From the NCBI GenBank assembly GCA_900770185.1, contig CAAGJM010000027.1, forward strand, positions 74,988 to 138,987: a stretch of 64,000 bases of DNA, written 5' to 3'. Under the pieces are notes generated by a model. That model worked only from the letters and a program-made list of their open reading frames with translations. It was not told the DNA's origin and searched no databases. This stretch comes from Clostridia bacterium. Lineage in GTDB: Bacteria; Bacillota; Clostridia; Christensenellales; Borkfalkiaceae. A program made the translations under genes and the position numbers. Shown here piece by piece: positions 18,483 to 27,481 of the stretch (within the stretch, counting starts at the first letter, position 1; every line of letters starts with the position of its first letter).

Positions 18483-20570
18483 ATGAAAACCGTTACCGAT
18501 TACTTTGGTTCGATGGTATTTAACGACGGGGTTATGAAAGCAAGACTCCCCAAAGAAACTTACAAAGAAGTCAGAAAGGCTATAGAAGACGGCGCTCGCC
18601 TCGATTTAGAAACCGCGAACGTAGTTGCGAACGCTATGAAAGATTGGGCTATTCAGAACGGCGCGACCCACTTTACCCACTGGTTCCAGCCGATGACGGG
18701 CGTCACCGCCGAAAAGCACGACAGCTTTATTTCTCCGACGGCGGGAGGGGACGTAATACTCGAATTTTCGGGCAAAGAGTTGGTGCGCGGCGAACCCGAC
18801 GCTTCAAGCTTTCCGTCGGGCGGGCTTCGCTCCACTTTCGAAGCGCGCGGATATACCGCGTGGGACCCGACTTCTTACGCGTTCATAAAAGACGGCGTTT
18901 TGTGCATACCCACGGCGTTTTGCTCGTACGGCGGCGAAGCGCTCGATAAAAAAACTCCGCTGCTTCGCTCGATGGAAGCAATTAACAAACAGGCGTTAAG
19001 AGTTTTGAAGTTATTCGGAAACGACAGCGTTAAGTCCGTTAAAACCACCGTCGGTCCCGAACAGGAATACTTTTTAATTCCCCTTGAGCTTTACGACAAG
19101 CGCAAAGACCTTATATTTACGGGCAGAACGCTTATCGGCGCGAAAGCCCCCAAAGGTCAGGAGATGGACGACCACTACTTCGGAGCGATTAAACCGAAAG
19201 TTCAGGAGTTTATGAAAGATTTGAACGAAGAACTATGGAAACTAGGCGTGCTTGCTAAAACCGAGCATAACGAAGTCGCCCCCTCTCAGCACGAGCTTGC
19301 GCCCATTTTCACCACGACCAACATAGCGACCGACCATAACCAGCTTACCATGGAAATCATGCAGAAAGTCGCTAAAAAACACGGGCTTGCGTGCCTGCTT
19401 GCCGAAAAACCTTTTGCGGGCGTAAACGGCAGCGGCAAACACAACAACTGGTCGATATCTACCGATACGGGCGTAAACCTTTTGGAGCCCGGCGACACTC
19501 CGTTCGACAACGCGCAGTTTCTGCTCTTTTTAACCGCAGTTATCAAAGCGGTTGACGAATATCAGGATTTACTCAGAATTTCAGCCGCGTCGGCGGGGAA
19601 CGACCATCGCTTAGGCGCAAACGAGGCGCCCCCGGCAATCGTTTCGATGTTTTTGGGCGACGAGCTTACCGAGATTTTGAACGCCGTTAAAAACGACGCA
19701 TCTTACGACAAAAAAGAAAAAGTTCAGATGAAAATCGGCGTGCACGTTATCCCCAAGTTCCCCAAAGACACGACCGACCGCAACCGCACAAGTCCTTTTG
19801 CGTTTACCGGCAACAAGTTCGAGTTCAGAATGCTCGGCTCGTCCGCCTCTATCGCCGACGCGAACATTACTTTAAACACCGCCGTTGCAGAAGAACTTGC
19901 GGAATTTGCCGACAAGCTTGAAAACGCAAAAGACTTCACTGCCGAACTTCACGACCTTATTAAAAGCGAACTTATCAAACATCAGCGCATAATATTCAAC
20001 GGCAACGGTTACAACGACGAGTGGATTGCGGAAGCCGAAAAACGCGGACTTTTAAACCTTAAATCTACCCCCGAATGTCTGCCCTACTTCCTTAAAGAAA
20101 AGAACGTAGCTTTGTTTACGAAACACAAAGTTTTCTCGGAAACGGAAATGAAAGCGAGATACGAAATTATGCTTGAAAACTACGTTAAGACCATTAACAT
20201 CGAGGCGCTTACGATGATAGATATGGTAAAAAGGGATGTTTTGCCCGCGATAAGCAAGTACTGCGACGCGCTCGGCGAAAGAATTTTAAGCCGCAAGGAA
20301 GCTATCTGCGCCGCTCCGCTTTACGAAAGCGAAACGCTTATTATGCTTACAGACCTTGAAAAGTCTATATACTTAAAGCTTACGGATCTTGAAAATTTAA
20401 CCGTCAGCCCGGAAGGCGAAACGTCGCTTGAAACGGCAACGTTCTACCGCAAAAAAGTGTTCGGCGCAATGCAGACGCTTAGGGTTGACGTCGATATGGC
20501 GGAAACCTTAACGGCGGCGGAATACTGGCCGTACCCCACTTACGGCGAAATGTTGTTCGGCGTAAGATAA
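18483..20570 (+). CDS. glnN: Glutamine synthetase type III
   Basis: The large glutamine synthetase form known from Bacteroides, cyanobacteria and some Clostridia; it makes glutamine from glutamate and ammonia. 695 residues fits the family (about 690-730). Motifs: THWFQPMTG, FPSGGLRSTFEARGYT, TVGPEQEYFLI, HNEVAPSQHELAP, GVNGSGKHNNWS, and GNDHRLGANEAPPAI. AAAGGAG precedes the ATG. It co-occurs with a short type I enzyme at 10752, so two enzymes with possibly different affinities or controls serve the same pathway. Confidence 0.96.
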   Translation: MKTVTDYFGSMVFNDGVMKARLPKETYKEVRKAIEDGARLDLETANVVANAMKDWAIQNGATHFTHWFQPMTGVTAEKHDSFISPTAGGDVILEFSGKELVRGEPDASSFPSGGLRSTFEARGYTAWDPTSYAFIKDGVLCIPTAFCSYGGEALDKKTPLLRSMEAINKQALRVLKLFGNDSVKSVKTTVGPEQEYFLIPLELYDKRKDLIFTGRTLIGAKAPKGQEMDDHYFGAIKPKVQEFMKDLNEELWKLGVLAKTEHNEVAPSQHELAPIFTTTNIATDHNQLTMEIMQKVAKKHGLACLLAEKPFAGVNGSGKHNNWSISTDTGVNLLEPGDTPFDNAQFLLFLTAVIKAVDEYQDLLRISAASAGNDHRLGANEAPPAIVSMFLGDELTEILNAVKNDASYDKKEKVQMKIGVHVIPKFPKDTTDRNRTSPFAFTGNKFEFRMLGSSASIADANITLNTAVAEELAEFADKLENAKDFTAELHDLIKSELIKHQRIIFNGNGYNDEWIAEAEKRGLLNLKSTPECLPYFLKEKNVALFTKHKVFSETEMKARYEIMLENYVKTINIEALTMIDMVKRDVLPAISKYCDALGERILSRKEAICAAPLYESETLIMLTDLEKSIYLKLTDLENLTVSPEGETSLETATFYRKKVFGAMQTLRVDVDMAETLTAAEYWPYPTYGEMLFGVR

Positions 20571-20676
20571 AATCAATTTGGTCGCGAGGCGCTTAGGAAT
20601 TTTTAATAATTTTAAAGCGCCGCGCGGTTAAATCGGTTTTAGAAAATTTTATAAATTTTAGATAAAATAAGAGATT

Positions 20677-22257
20677 ATGTGTTCTATTATGGGCTGCCGA
20701 ATGGCAAATTTGGAAAAAGATGAATTTATTGAAGCGTTTGAAAAAACTAAGTCACGCGGACCCGACGATACGCGCATTATTAGTCTTCCGCACGGCTTTT
20801 TAGGCTTCCACCGTTTAGCGATTATGGGCTTGAACGAAGAGGGTATGCAACCGTTTTACATGGGTAAAAACAGCCTTGTTTGTAACGGCGAAATTTACGG
20901 GTTCAGAAAGTTAAAAGACGAACTTATTAAAAAAGGCTACTCGTTTAAGTCGGAAAGCGACTGCGAAATTTTGCTTCCTCTATATAAAGAGTACGGTCTT
21001 GAAACGTTTAAAATGCTCAACGCGGAGTTTGCGCTTATCATTTACGACGGCGAAAAAGATAAACTTATCGCCGCACGCGACCCGATAGGTATACGCCCGC
21101 TGTTTTACGGATATTCGGGCAAAGGAATCGTTTTTGCAAGCGAAGCCAAAAACCTGGTTAAAATTTGCAAAAAGGTTTTGCCCTTCCCCCCGGGGCACTA
21201 CTACGACGGTGAAAAATTCGTCTGCTACAACGATATTGCCAAAGTCGATAAATATTTAAGCGACGATATGGCGACCGTCACGAAAAACATCCGCGAAAAG
21301 CTTATCGCCGGGGTTGAAAAACGGCTTGACGCAGACGCGCCCGTAGGATTTTTGCTTTCGGGCGGGCTTGATTCGTCGCTTGTGTGCGCTATTTCGCAAA
21401 AACTGTTTAAAAAACCGATAAAAACCTTTGCGATAGGCATGAACACCGACGCAATCGACTTAAAATACGCGAAACAAGCCGCCGATTATATCGGCAGCGA
21501 CCACACCGCCGTCATCATCACGAAAGACGACGTTATTAAGGCTATCGAGCCTGTTGTGGCTCTGCTCGGCACCTTCGACATAACTACCGTTCGCGCAAGC
21601 ATAGGCATGTACCTTGTTTGTAAATACATACATGAAAACACCAATATCCGCGTGCTTTTAACGGGCGAGATTTCCGACGAGTTGTTCGGATATAAGTACA
21701 CCGATTTTGCCCCGAACGCCGAAGAGTTTCAGAAAGAAGCCGAAAAACGCTTGCGCGAGTTATATATGTACGACGTTTTGCGTGCCGACAGATGTATTTC
21801 GGTGAACAGCCTGGAAGCGCGCGTTCCGTTCGGCGACCTTGACTTCGTCAAATACGTTATGGCAATTAACCCCGAACTTAAACTTAATAAGTACAATAAA
21901 GGTAAATATTTGCTTAGAAAGGCTTTTGAAGAGGGCGACTACCTCCCGCACGATTTGTTGTACCGTGAAAAAGCGGCGTTTTCGGACGCAGTCGGGCATA
22001 GTATGGTTGACTACGTTAAAGCTTACGCCGAAACCTTATACACAGATGAAGAGTTTAAGGAAAAGTGCGCTAAGTTTTCGTACTGCCCGCCGTTTACGAA
22101 AGAGTCTCTTTTATACCGCGAATTATTCGTTAAGTATTACGGCGACAATGCGGAAATGATTGCGGACTTCTGGATGCCGAACAAAAATTGGGAAGGTTGC
22201 AACGTGAACGACCCGTCGGCGCGCGTACTTAAAAACTATGGCGACAGCGGAAAGTAA
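20677..22257 (+). CDS. asnB: Asparagine synthetase B (glutamine-hydrolysing)
   Basis: Makes asparagine from aspartate, glutamine and ATP. The Ntn nucleophile is Cys2 (MCSIMGC after Met removal). SRGPDDTR and VCNGEIYGFRKLK mark the glutaminase domain. The synthetase P-loop FLLSGGLDSSLVCA lies near residues 224-237, followed by LTGEISDELFGYKY. 526 residues is normal for bacterial AsnB. A weak AAGAG precedes the ATG. It is last on the plus-strand nitrogen side, with a strong bidirectional terminator about 90 bp after the stop. Confidence 0.95.
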   Translation: MCSIMGCRMANLEKDEFIEAFEKTKSRGPDDTRIISLPHGFLGFHRLAIMGLNEEGMQPFYMGKNSLVCNGEIYGFRKLKDELIKKGYSFKSESDCEILLPLYKEYGLETFKMLNAEFALIIYDGEKDKLIAARDPIGIRPLFYGYSGKGIVFASEAKNLVKICKKVLPFPPGHYYDGEKFVCYNDIAKVDKYLSDDMATVTKNIREKLIAGVEKRLDADAPVGFLLSGGLDSSLVCAISQKLFKKPIKTFAIGMNTDAIDLKYAKQAADYIGSDHTAVIITKDDVIKAIEPVVALLGTFDITTVRASIGMYLVCKYIHENTNIRVLLTGEISDELFGYKYTDFAPNAEEFQKEAEKRLRELYMYDVLRADRCISVNSLEARVPFGDLDFVKYVMAINPELKLNKYNKGKYLLRKAFEEGDYLPHDLLYREKAAFSDAVGHSMVDYVKAYAETLYTDEEFKEKCAKFSYCPPFTKESLLYRELFVKYYGDNAEMIADFWMPNKNWEGCNVNDPSARVLKNYGDSGK

Positions 22258-22345
22258 AAGCCTTATAACAGGTTGTTTTACGGCTTAAAAAATTATTATA
22301 AACGCCTGCATTTACGAGCGGTTTCAATAAGACTTACATATTAAA

Positions 22346-22380
22346 AAAAGCGCAGATTTTCTGAATAAATCTGCGCTTTT
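22346..22380. terminator. Bidirectional terminator between asnB and the ECF S component
   Basis: A 14-bp perfect stem AAAAGCGCAGATTT / AAATCTGCGCTTTT with a 7-nt loop, giving T-runs on both strands. It sits between converging genes. Confidence 0.9.
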
Positions 22381-22425
22381 AAAATATTTTCGATTTTACG
22401 TTCGTTTATTTTCGCTTTAAGTTTG

Positions 22426-22938
22426 TTAAGCATTTTGAACGTCGCCGATATAGTTTTTAATCGGGGTTTTGTAATAAAGGATAAGCGACGTTATAACGCC
22501 CGTCAACGCCTGAGCAAACTGGAACGGAAGCTTAATGAGCGCGTAATGCGGGGTGCTGTATATAAACGCCCTGCCGAGAGAATAACCGGTAACCATAATA
22601 ATTAAACCAACCGTTAAACCGATAATAGCGCGGGCAGGTTTTGCGGGGTTTTTGCCGCTATGCGATATCAGCGATATAGCGACTGCTTGAAGTCCGTGAG
22701 TAACTAATGACACAAACATAGGCGTCGGATAAAAGAAAAAATCACCCAAGAAAGCCCCTACCCCGCCGATAACGAACGCCGAAATCGGGTCGAATATGAG
22801 AGCCGCCAGGCATATAACTATATCGTTAAGATATAAGTGACCGCCGGGAACGGGTACGCCGAATGAGCTTAACGCAACGTTTAGCGCAGTGAAAAGCCCG
22901 ACAAAACATATTTTTTTAGCCGACATTTGATTATTCAT
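22426..22938 (-). CDS. ECF transporter S component family membrane protein
   Basis: A 170-residue very hydrophobic protein with about five to six membrane helices. It resembles the substrate-capture (S) subunits of energy-coupling factor vitamin transporters, with the VPVPGGHLYLNDIVICLAAL pattern and an Ala-motif-like N-terminal helix. The vitamin is not predictable; no ECF ATPase or T subunit is nearby, so it probably uses a shared module. ATG 22938 is preferred because AAGGATG lies 8-9 nt upstream; the ATG at 22947 overlaps that site. Confidence 0.72.
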   Translation of the reverse strand: MNNQMSAKKICFVGLFTALNVALSSFGVPVPGGHLYLNDIVICLAALIFDPISAFVIGGVGAFLGDFFFYPTPMFVSLVTHGLQAVAISLISHSGKNPAKPARAIIGLTVGLIIMVTGYSLGRAFIYSTPHYALIKLPFQFAQALTGVITSLILYYKTPIKNYIGDVQNA

Positions 22939-22979
22939 ATCTATCATCCTTGACTTTTGTTTTTATATAGTGTACGCTA

Positions 22980-23013
22980 AATTTGATTATATTAAAATAA
23001 CCAATTTGATTAT
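22980..23013. repeat. Direct repeat AATTTGATTAT upstream of the ECF S gene
   Basis: Two exact 11-bp copies at 22980-22990 and 23003-23013, offset by 23 bp (about two helical turns), sit just upstream of the minus-strand gene. A regulator-binding site is possible. Confidence 0.4.
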
Positions 23014-23485
23014 TTTTTTTATTACCAGAAATTTAGAGCTTATTGCTGAGATTTTTACAAAAGCGAATACCGCTATAATTCAGGTGCGTTTAATAAATGA
23101 ATTTTAATTTTTTATTGAATGCGCTGTACTAAATTCTTCGACAAGCTAAGGGTGACGAAAAGTACTATGGCGCGTACTGCCGTTACTAACCGTTTTCCGT
23201 CACCGACTGCCTGCTTGTTGTCATATTGAGCGTTAGCGAAATATCTCGTGGAAACGAAAGGAGGGTTAAATGCGGGAGCGCACAAAAACCAATCGAAGTT
23301 TGCCGCTTCCGCGTAAGAATTCTTCGGCAAGCTAAGAATGACGAAAATAGCGCGTCGTCGTGAAGTTACCGCCACGGGGTGTAAGTTAATAACTGACACG
23401 GTTTATATTGCGAATTAAGTACTTCTGTAATCTAACCACAAACATCTAAACACTAACCTCAAACCACTAGCCACTAATCACTAAT
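23014..23485. repeat. Intergenic stretch with degenerate dispersed repeats
   Basis: No gene is supported here. ATTCTTCGACAAGCTAAG-type repeats occur near 23124-23160 and 23312-23345, and an inverted copy near 23221-23250. A heptad-like CTAACC/CACTAA tract runs from about 23438 up to the MocR start, replacing any recognisable ribosome site. Confidence 0.5.
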
Positions 23486-24571
23486 ATGAAAAAATACTTA
23501 GAAATTTATCAAAAACTGAAAAACGATATGATAAGCGGCGCGATAAAACGCGGCGCGAAACTGCCGTCAAAAAGAATTCTGGCGGATAGCTACGGCGTAA
23601 GCGTTATAACCGTTGAGCACGCCGTCGGGCTGTTGGAAAGCGAAGGCTACGTTGTCGCACGCGAGAGAAGCGGATATTACTCTGCATATTCAAGCGACGT
23701 AACGTATCTATTCTCCGCCCCGCAACAATCAATCGAAAACACCGAAATTGCGTCCGCCGCCCCGTCGACGAATACAAACGTTTTAAACAGCGATTTGACC
23801 TTTCCTTACACCGAATACGCCCGCACCGTCCGCGCCGTTTTAAACGATTATGGCGACGAACTGCTTAAAATCAAGTCGAGTTTCAGCGGGACGGAAGAGT
23901 TAAAAACGGCGATAAAAGACTATTTAAAGCGCAACAGAAATTTGACCGTTGAAACTAAAAACATAGTTATCGGCGCGGGCGCGGAATATTTATACGGGCT
24001 TATTGCGGACACGCTTAAAGGGGACGTATTCGGGATAGAAGACCCGTCTTACGAAAAAATCGAAAAAATTTACTCGTCGCGCGGGGTTAAAACGGATAAT
24101 TTGAAAATGGGCGGCGACGGAATTTTAACGAGCGAACTTTTACGCACGAACGCAACCGTTTTACACGTTACGCCGTTTAAAAGTTACCCCACTTTAACGA
24201 GCGCGACGATATCGAAAAAGAAAGAATATTTGCACCTAATAGTAAATCGCGGCGGATATTTGATTGAAGACGATTACGCGCAGGAATTTTCACCCGTAAA
24301 AAAATTTGAGGACACTATTTATTCGCTCGATAAATCGGAAAACGACGGCGGGCGCGTTATTTACGTCAACTCTTTCACGAAAACCGTTTCGCCCTCGCTA
24401 CGCATAGGGTATATGATTTTGCCCGATAGTTTGCGCGAACTTTGCTTTAAAACCGTCGGTTTTTACACCTGCCCCGTCCCCACGTTAGAGCAACTGATTT
24501 TAGCGCGTATATTAAACGACGGAAGCTTCGAGCGGCACGTAAACAAAATGCGGCGCGCACTTCTTAAGTAG
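23486..24571 (+). CDS. MocR/GntR-type regulator with aminotransferase domain, C-terminally short
   Basis: N-terminal winged helix of the GntR family (residues about 1-70, KRGAKLPSKRILADSYGVS), then a fold-type I aminotransferase-like domain with the PLP-lysine segment SFTKTVSPSLRIGYMILP near residue 310. MocR proteins usually have about 450-500 residues; this ends at 361, just after FERHVNKMRRALLK, losing the last 90-100 residues. No ribosome site precedes the ATG and no continuation is visible in other frames. It may be a decaying gene. Members often control PLP or GABA genes; the target is unknown. Confidence 0.7.
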   Translation: MKKYLEIYQKLKNDMISGAIKRGAKLPSKRILADSYGVSVITVEHAVGLLESEGYVVARERSGYYSAYSSDVTYLFSAPQQSIENTEIASAAPSTNTNVLNSDLTFPYTEYARTVRAVLNDYGDELLKIKSSFSGTEELKTAIKDYLKRNRNLTVETKNIVIGAGAEYLYGLIADTLKGDVFGIEDPSYEKIEKIYSSRGVKTDNLKMGGDGILTSELLRTNATVLHVTPFKSYPTLTSATISKKKEYLHLIVNRGGYLIEDDYAQEFSPVKKFEDTIYSLDKSENDGGRVIYVNSFTKTVSPSLRIGYMILPDSLRELCFKTVGFYTCPVPTLEQLILARILNDGSFERHVNKMRRALLK

Positions 24572-24656
24572 ACGCATATACGGGTAAACCGCGTCTGCAA
24601 ATAAAGCGCCTTTACGGATAAAAGCTGTTTAAACGCTTAAACTTTTTACAACAATT

Positions 24657-24691
24657 AAAAAACGGCGGTAGTGAACCAACCGCCGTTTTTT
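24657..24691. terminator. Bidirectional terminator between MocR gene and mglC
   Basis: Stem AAAAAACGGCGGT / ACCGCCGTTTTTT with a 9-nt loop and T-runs on both strands. It ends the mgl operon on the minus strand. Confidence 0.9.
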
Positions 24692-24706
24692 GATTGTTTT
24701 TGATTA

Positions 24707-25894
24707 TTAACGCTTAGCGATATATTTACGCATATCCATTGCGCACGCAAACAAGATTATCGCGCCCTTAACTATCGTTTGAATTGCGGGGTCGAATTCA
24801 AGGAACACAAGCCCTGCGTTGACTATCTGAAGAAGGAAAACGCCGAGAATTACGCCGCGAATTTTACCTATGCCGCCCATAAACGATACGCCGCCGATGA
24901 CGCACGCCGCGATTGCGTCGAGTTCGTAGTTGACGCCGGTTGCGGTAGAGTTACTTGCGATACGAGCCGATTCAACAAAGCCCGAAATGCCGTAAGTTAT
25001 GCCCGCGAGAGCAAAGACCATGATGATGGTTTTCGCTACGTTCACGCCGGAAACCGCCGCGGCTTCTTCGTTGGTGCCTACGGCAAACATATTTTTGCCG
25101 AGCGTCGTTTTATTCCAGATTATCCACATTATTACCGTTACCGCAACGGTTATCCAGATATAGTTGGGAATCTGAACGCTGCCGATTTTAAAGCCGCCCT
25201 TTATAAACTTGATGTACGTTTCGTCCAGTCCCGCGATAGGCGCGCTGTTGTTCTGCCCCAAAGAAACGTACCACATGACCATTCCGTAAAGAATAAGTTG
25301 AGTGCCGAGCGTTACGATGAATGGATGAAGTTTGAATTTGCTGACCATAAACCCGTTGAACGCCCCAACTAAGCCGCCGACGAGCATCGAGATTAAAAGC
25401 GCAAGCGGGATAAGCCACGCGCTGTAACTAAGCCCCGGGAACATTTTGTTGACGACGCCGCTCGACTGAAGAAGGGACGCGCATATACACGCGCACAACC
25501 CGACCGCACGCCCTGCGGATAAGTCTGTACCCGTCAGAACTATCGCGCCCGCAATGCCGAGCGCCATTATAAGCCTTGCCGCCGACTGCATCGTTATGTT
25601 TACGATTGAATCGAAAGACAAGAAGTTTGTGTTATAAATAAACACGACGAGAACGAATATTGCGATAAGAATGTATAGTGCGTGGTTTAAAAACCATTCC
25701 CATATAGATTTTGCCTTTTCTTTACCGCTCAGCGTTTTGAAATGCGCAAAATCGTTTTTGATTTTTTCGCCTTTTTGTTTAAAGTGATTGCCTATCTTTT
25801 TAAAGAAACGCTTAAATACGTTGCCTTCTATAACTTCTGCCGCTACCGTTTCGTCGAACAGCGGTTGATTTGTGTTTTTAATTTCGTTTGACAT
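24707..25894 (-). CDS. mglC: Galactose/methyl-galactoside ABC transporter permease
   Basis: An inner-membrane permease of the ribose/galactose ABC family (395 residues). After a long charged cytoplasmic N terminus (about residues 1-70), many hydrophobic helices follow, with the family pattern GTDLSAGRAVGLCACICASL and VKGAIILFACAMDMRK at the end. Starting at ATG 25894 gives AAGGGG about 9 nt upstream; the longer open frame to 26011 overlaps mglA and is unlikely. Last gene of mglB-mglA-mglC. The roughly 70-residue N-terminal extension is longer than in E. coli MglC. Confidence 0.92.
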   Translation of the reverse strand: MSNEIKNTNQPLFDETVAAEVIEGNVFKRFFKKIGNHFKQKGEKIKNDFAHFKTLSGKEKAKSIWEWFLNHALYILIAIFVLVVFIYNTNFLSFDSIVNITMQSAARLIMALGIAGAIVLTGTDLSAGRAVGLCACICASLLQSSGVVNKMFPGLSYSAWLIPLALLISMLVGGLVGAFNGFMVSKFKLHPFIVTLGTQLILYGMVMWYVSLGQNNSAPIAGLDETYIKFIKGGFKIGSVQIPNYIWITVAVTVIMWIIWNKTTLGKNMFAVGTNEEAAAVSGVNVAKTIIMVFALAGITYGISGFVESARIASNSTATGVNYELDAIAACVIGGVSFMGGIGKIRGVILGVFLLQIVNAGLVFLEFDPAIQTIVKGAIILFACAMDMRKYIAKR

Positions 25895-25905
25895 AATAAT
25901 TCCCC

Positions 25906-27411
25906 TTATACGTATTTGGCGGCAAGAGTCATAATTTCTTCCTGGGTGCAGTTTCTGCCGTCTACTTCGCCCGCTATTCGCCCGCCGGACATTACTATTA
26001 TTCTGTCGCAAATACCCATGAGTTCGGGCATTTCGGACGAAACGATGATAACGCCTTTACCTTGGCGGGCAAGGTCGATTATGAGTTCGTATATTTCATA
26101 TTTTGCGCCGACGTCTATACCGCGGGTAGGCTCGTCGAGAAGCAGAACGTCGGGATTTGTGAGCAGCCATCTGCCTAAGATTACCTTTTGCTGGTTACCG
26201 CCCGACAAATTTTTGATAGCCGTTTTTTGCGACGGGGTTTTTACGCTCATTGATTTTATTACGCCGTCCGCGTCTCTCATCATCTTTTTATCGGACAAAA
26301 GCCCGCATTTTAAATACGATTTTAAGTTTGCGATGCAGGCGTTTTCTCTTACGCTTAGCCCGCCCAGAATTCCCGTTGAACGCCTTTCTTCCGTTAAAAG
26401 CGCGAGTTTACACTTAATGGCGTCACGCGGAGATTTGATATAGAGCGGCTTACCGTGAAGAGTCACCGTTCCGCTCTCTTTTTCGTCTATACCGAAAATG
26501 GTTTCTAAAACTTCGGTTCTGCCGGCGCCTACAAGCCCCGCAAAGCCGAGAATTTCGCCCGAGTTTAAGGTGAATGAAACGTTTTTGACGTGATTATATT
26601 TAGCGGTCAGACCGTCGACCTTCATAAGTTCGCCGCCGACGACGTTGGTTTTCGGCGGGTAGACGTTCGTGAGTTCGCGCCCGACCATTTTTTTAATAAT
26701 GACGTCCATCGTCAAATCTTTGGCGGCGTCGGTCGAAACGTACTTACCGTCGCGCATGACGGTGACTTCGTCGGAAATTTCAAGAATTTCGTCCATTTTG
26801 TGCGAGATATAAATAATTCCGCACCCTTCGCTTTTAAGCCGTCTTATTATTTTGAATAAATGCTCTACTTCGACCGTCGTCAGCGATGAGGTGGGTTCGT
26901 CGAGCACCAGAATTTTAGCGTTGTAAGAAACGGCTTTGGCGATTTCGACCATTTGCCTTTGCGCGACCGAAAGGCTGCTCATTATAACCTTCGGGTCGAC
27001 GTTTATTTCTAATTCTTTAAAGAGTTTAAGCGTATCGTTATACATTTTGCGCTCGGATATAAGCCCGAATTTGGTCGGGTATCTGCCGAGCCAGATGTTA
27101 TCCATAACGTTGCGTTTTAATACCTGATTAAGTTCCTGATGAACCATTGCCACGCCGTTTTCCATGGCGTTTTTAGGTCCGGTAAAACGGACTTCTTCTC
27201 CGTTTATTTTAATAGACCCTTCGTCTTTTTCGTAAATGCCGAACAGACACTTCATAAGCGTAGATTTGCCCGCGCCGTTTTCGCCCATCAGTGCGTGCAC
27301 GGTGCCGCGCTTAACGATAAGGCGCGCGTGGTCGAGTGCCTTTACGCCCGGAAAAGACTTACAGATATCGGTCATTTCAAGCAATATTGCGTTATCGTTT
27401 CCTGCATTCAT
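25906..27411 (-). CDS. mglA: Galactose/methyl-galactoside ABC transporter ATP-binding protein
   Basis: A double-ATPase subunit for sugar import. The first nucleotide domain has GENGAGKST, signature LSVAQRQMVEIAKA and Walker B ILVLDEPTSSL. The second has the degenerate P-loop GLVGAGRTE, signature LSGGNQQKVILGRWL and LLLDEPTRGIDVG. 501 residues is normal. ATG 27411 (MNAGND) is preferred to 27420 because AAAAGG directly abuts the first ATG and is 9 nt from the second. The gap to mglC is 11 bp. Confidence 0.93.
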   Translation of the reverse strand: MNAGNDNAILLEMTDICKSFPGVKALDHARLIVKRGTVHALMGENGAGKSTLMKCLFGIYEKDEGSIKINGEEVRFTGPKNAMENGVAMVHQELNQVLKRNVMDNIWLGRYPTKFGLISERKMYNDTLKLFKELEINVDPKVIMSSLSVAQRQMVEIAKAVSYNAKILVLDEPTSSLTTVEVEHLFKIIRRLKSEGCGIIYISHKMDEILEISDEVTVMRDGKYVSTDAAKDLTMDVIIKKMVGRELTNVYPPKTNVVGGELMKVDGLTAKYNHVKNVSFTLNSGEILGFAGLVGAGRTEVLETIFGIDEKESGTVTLHGKPLYIKSPRDAIKCKLALLTEERRSTGILGGLSVRENACIANLKSYLKCGLLSDKKMMRDADGVIKSMSVKTPSQKTAIKNLSGGNQQKVILGRWLLTNPDVLLLDEPTRGIDVGAKYEIYELIIDLARQGKGVIIVSSEMPELMGICDRIIVMSGGRIAGEVDGRNCTQEEIMTLAAKYV

Positions 27412-27481
27412 ATAAACCATCCTTTTCCCGTTAAAGGCGGGCGGAACTTGCGCTCCGCCGCCCTTGCAGGAAAGATATTCG

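Noticed and set aside
22300..24000. CRISPR array suggested by repeated short motifs in the gap
   Set aside because: The repeats are degenerate, irregularly spaced and in both orientations; no cas gene is present.
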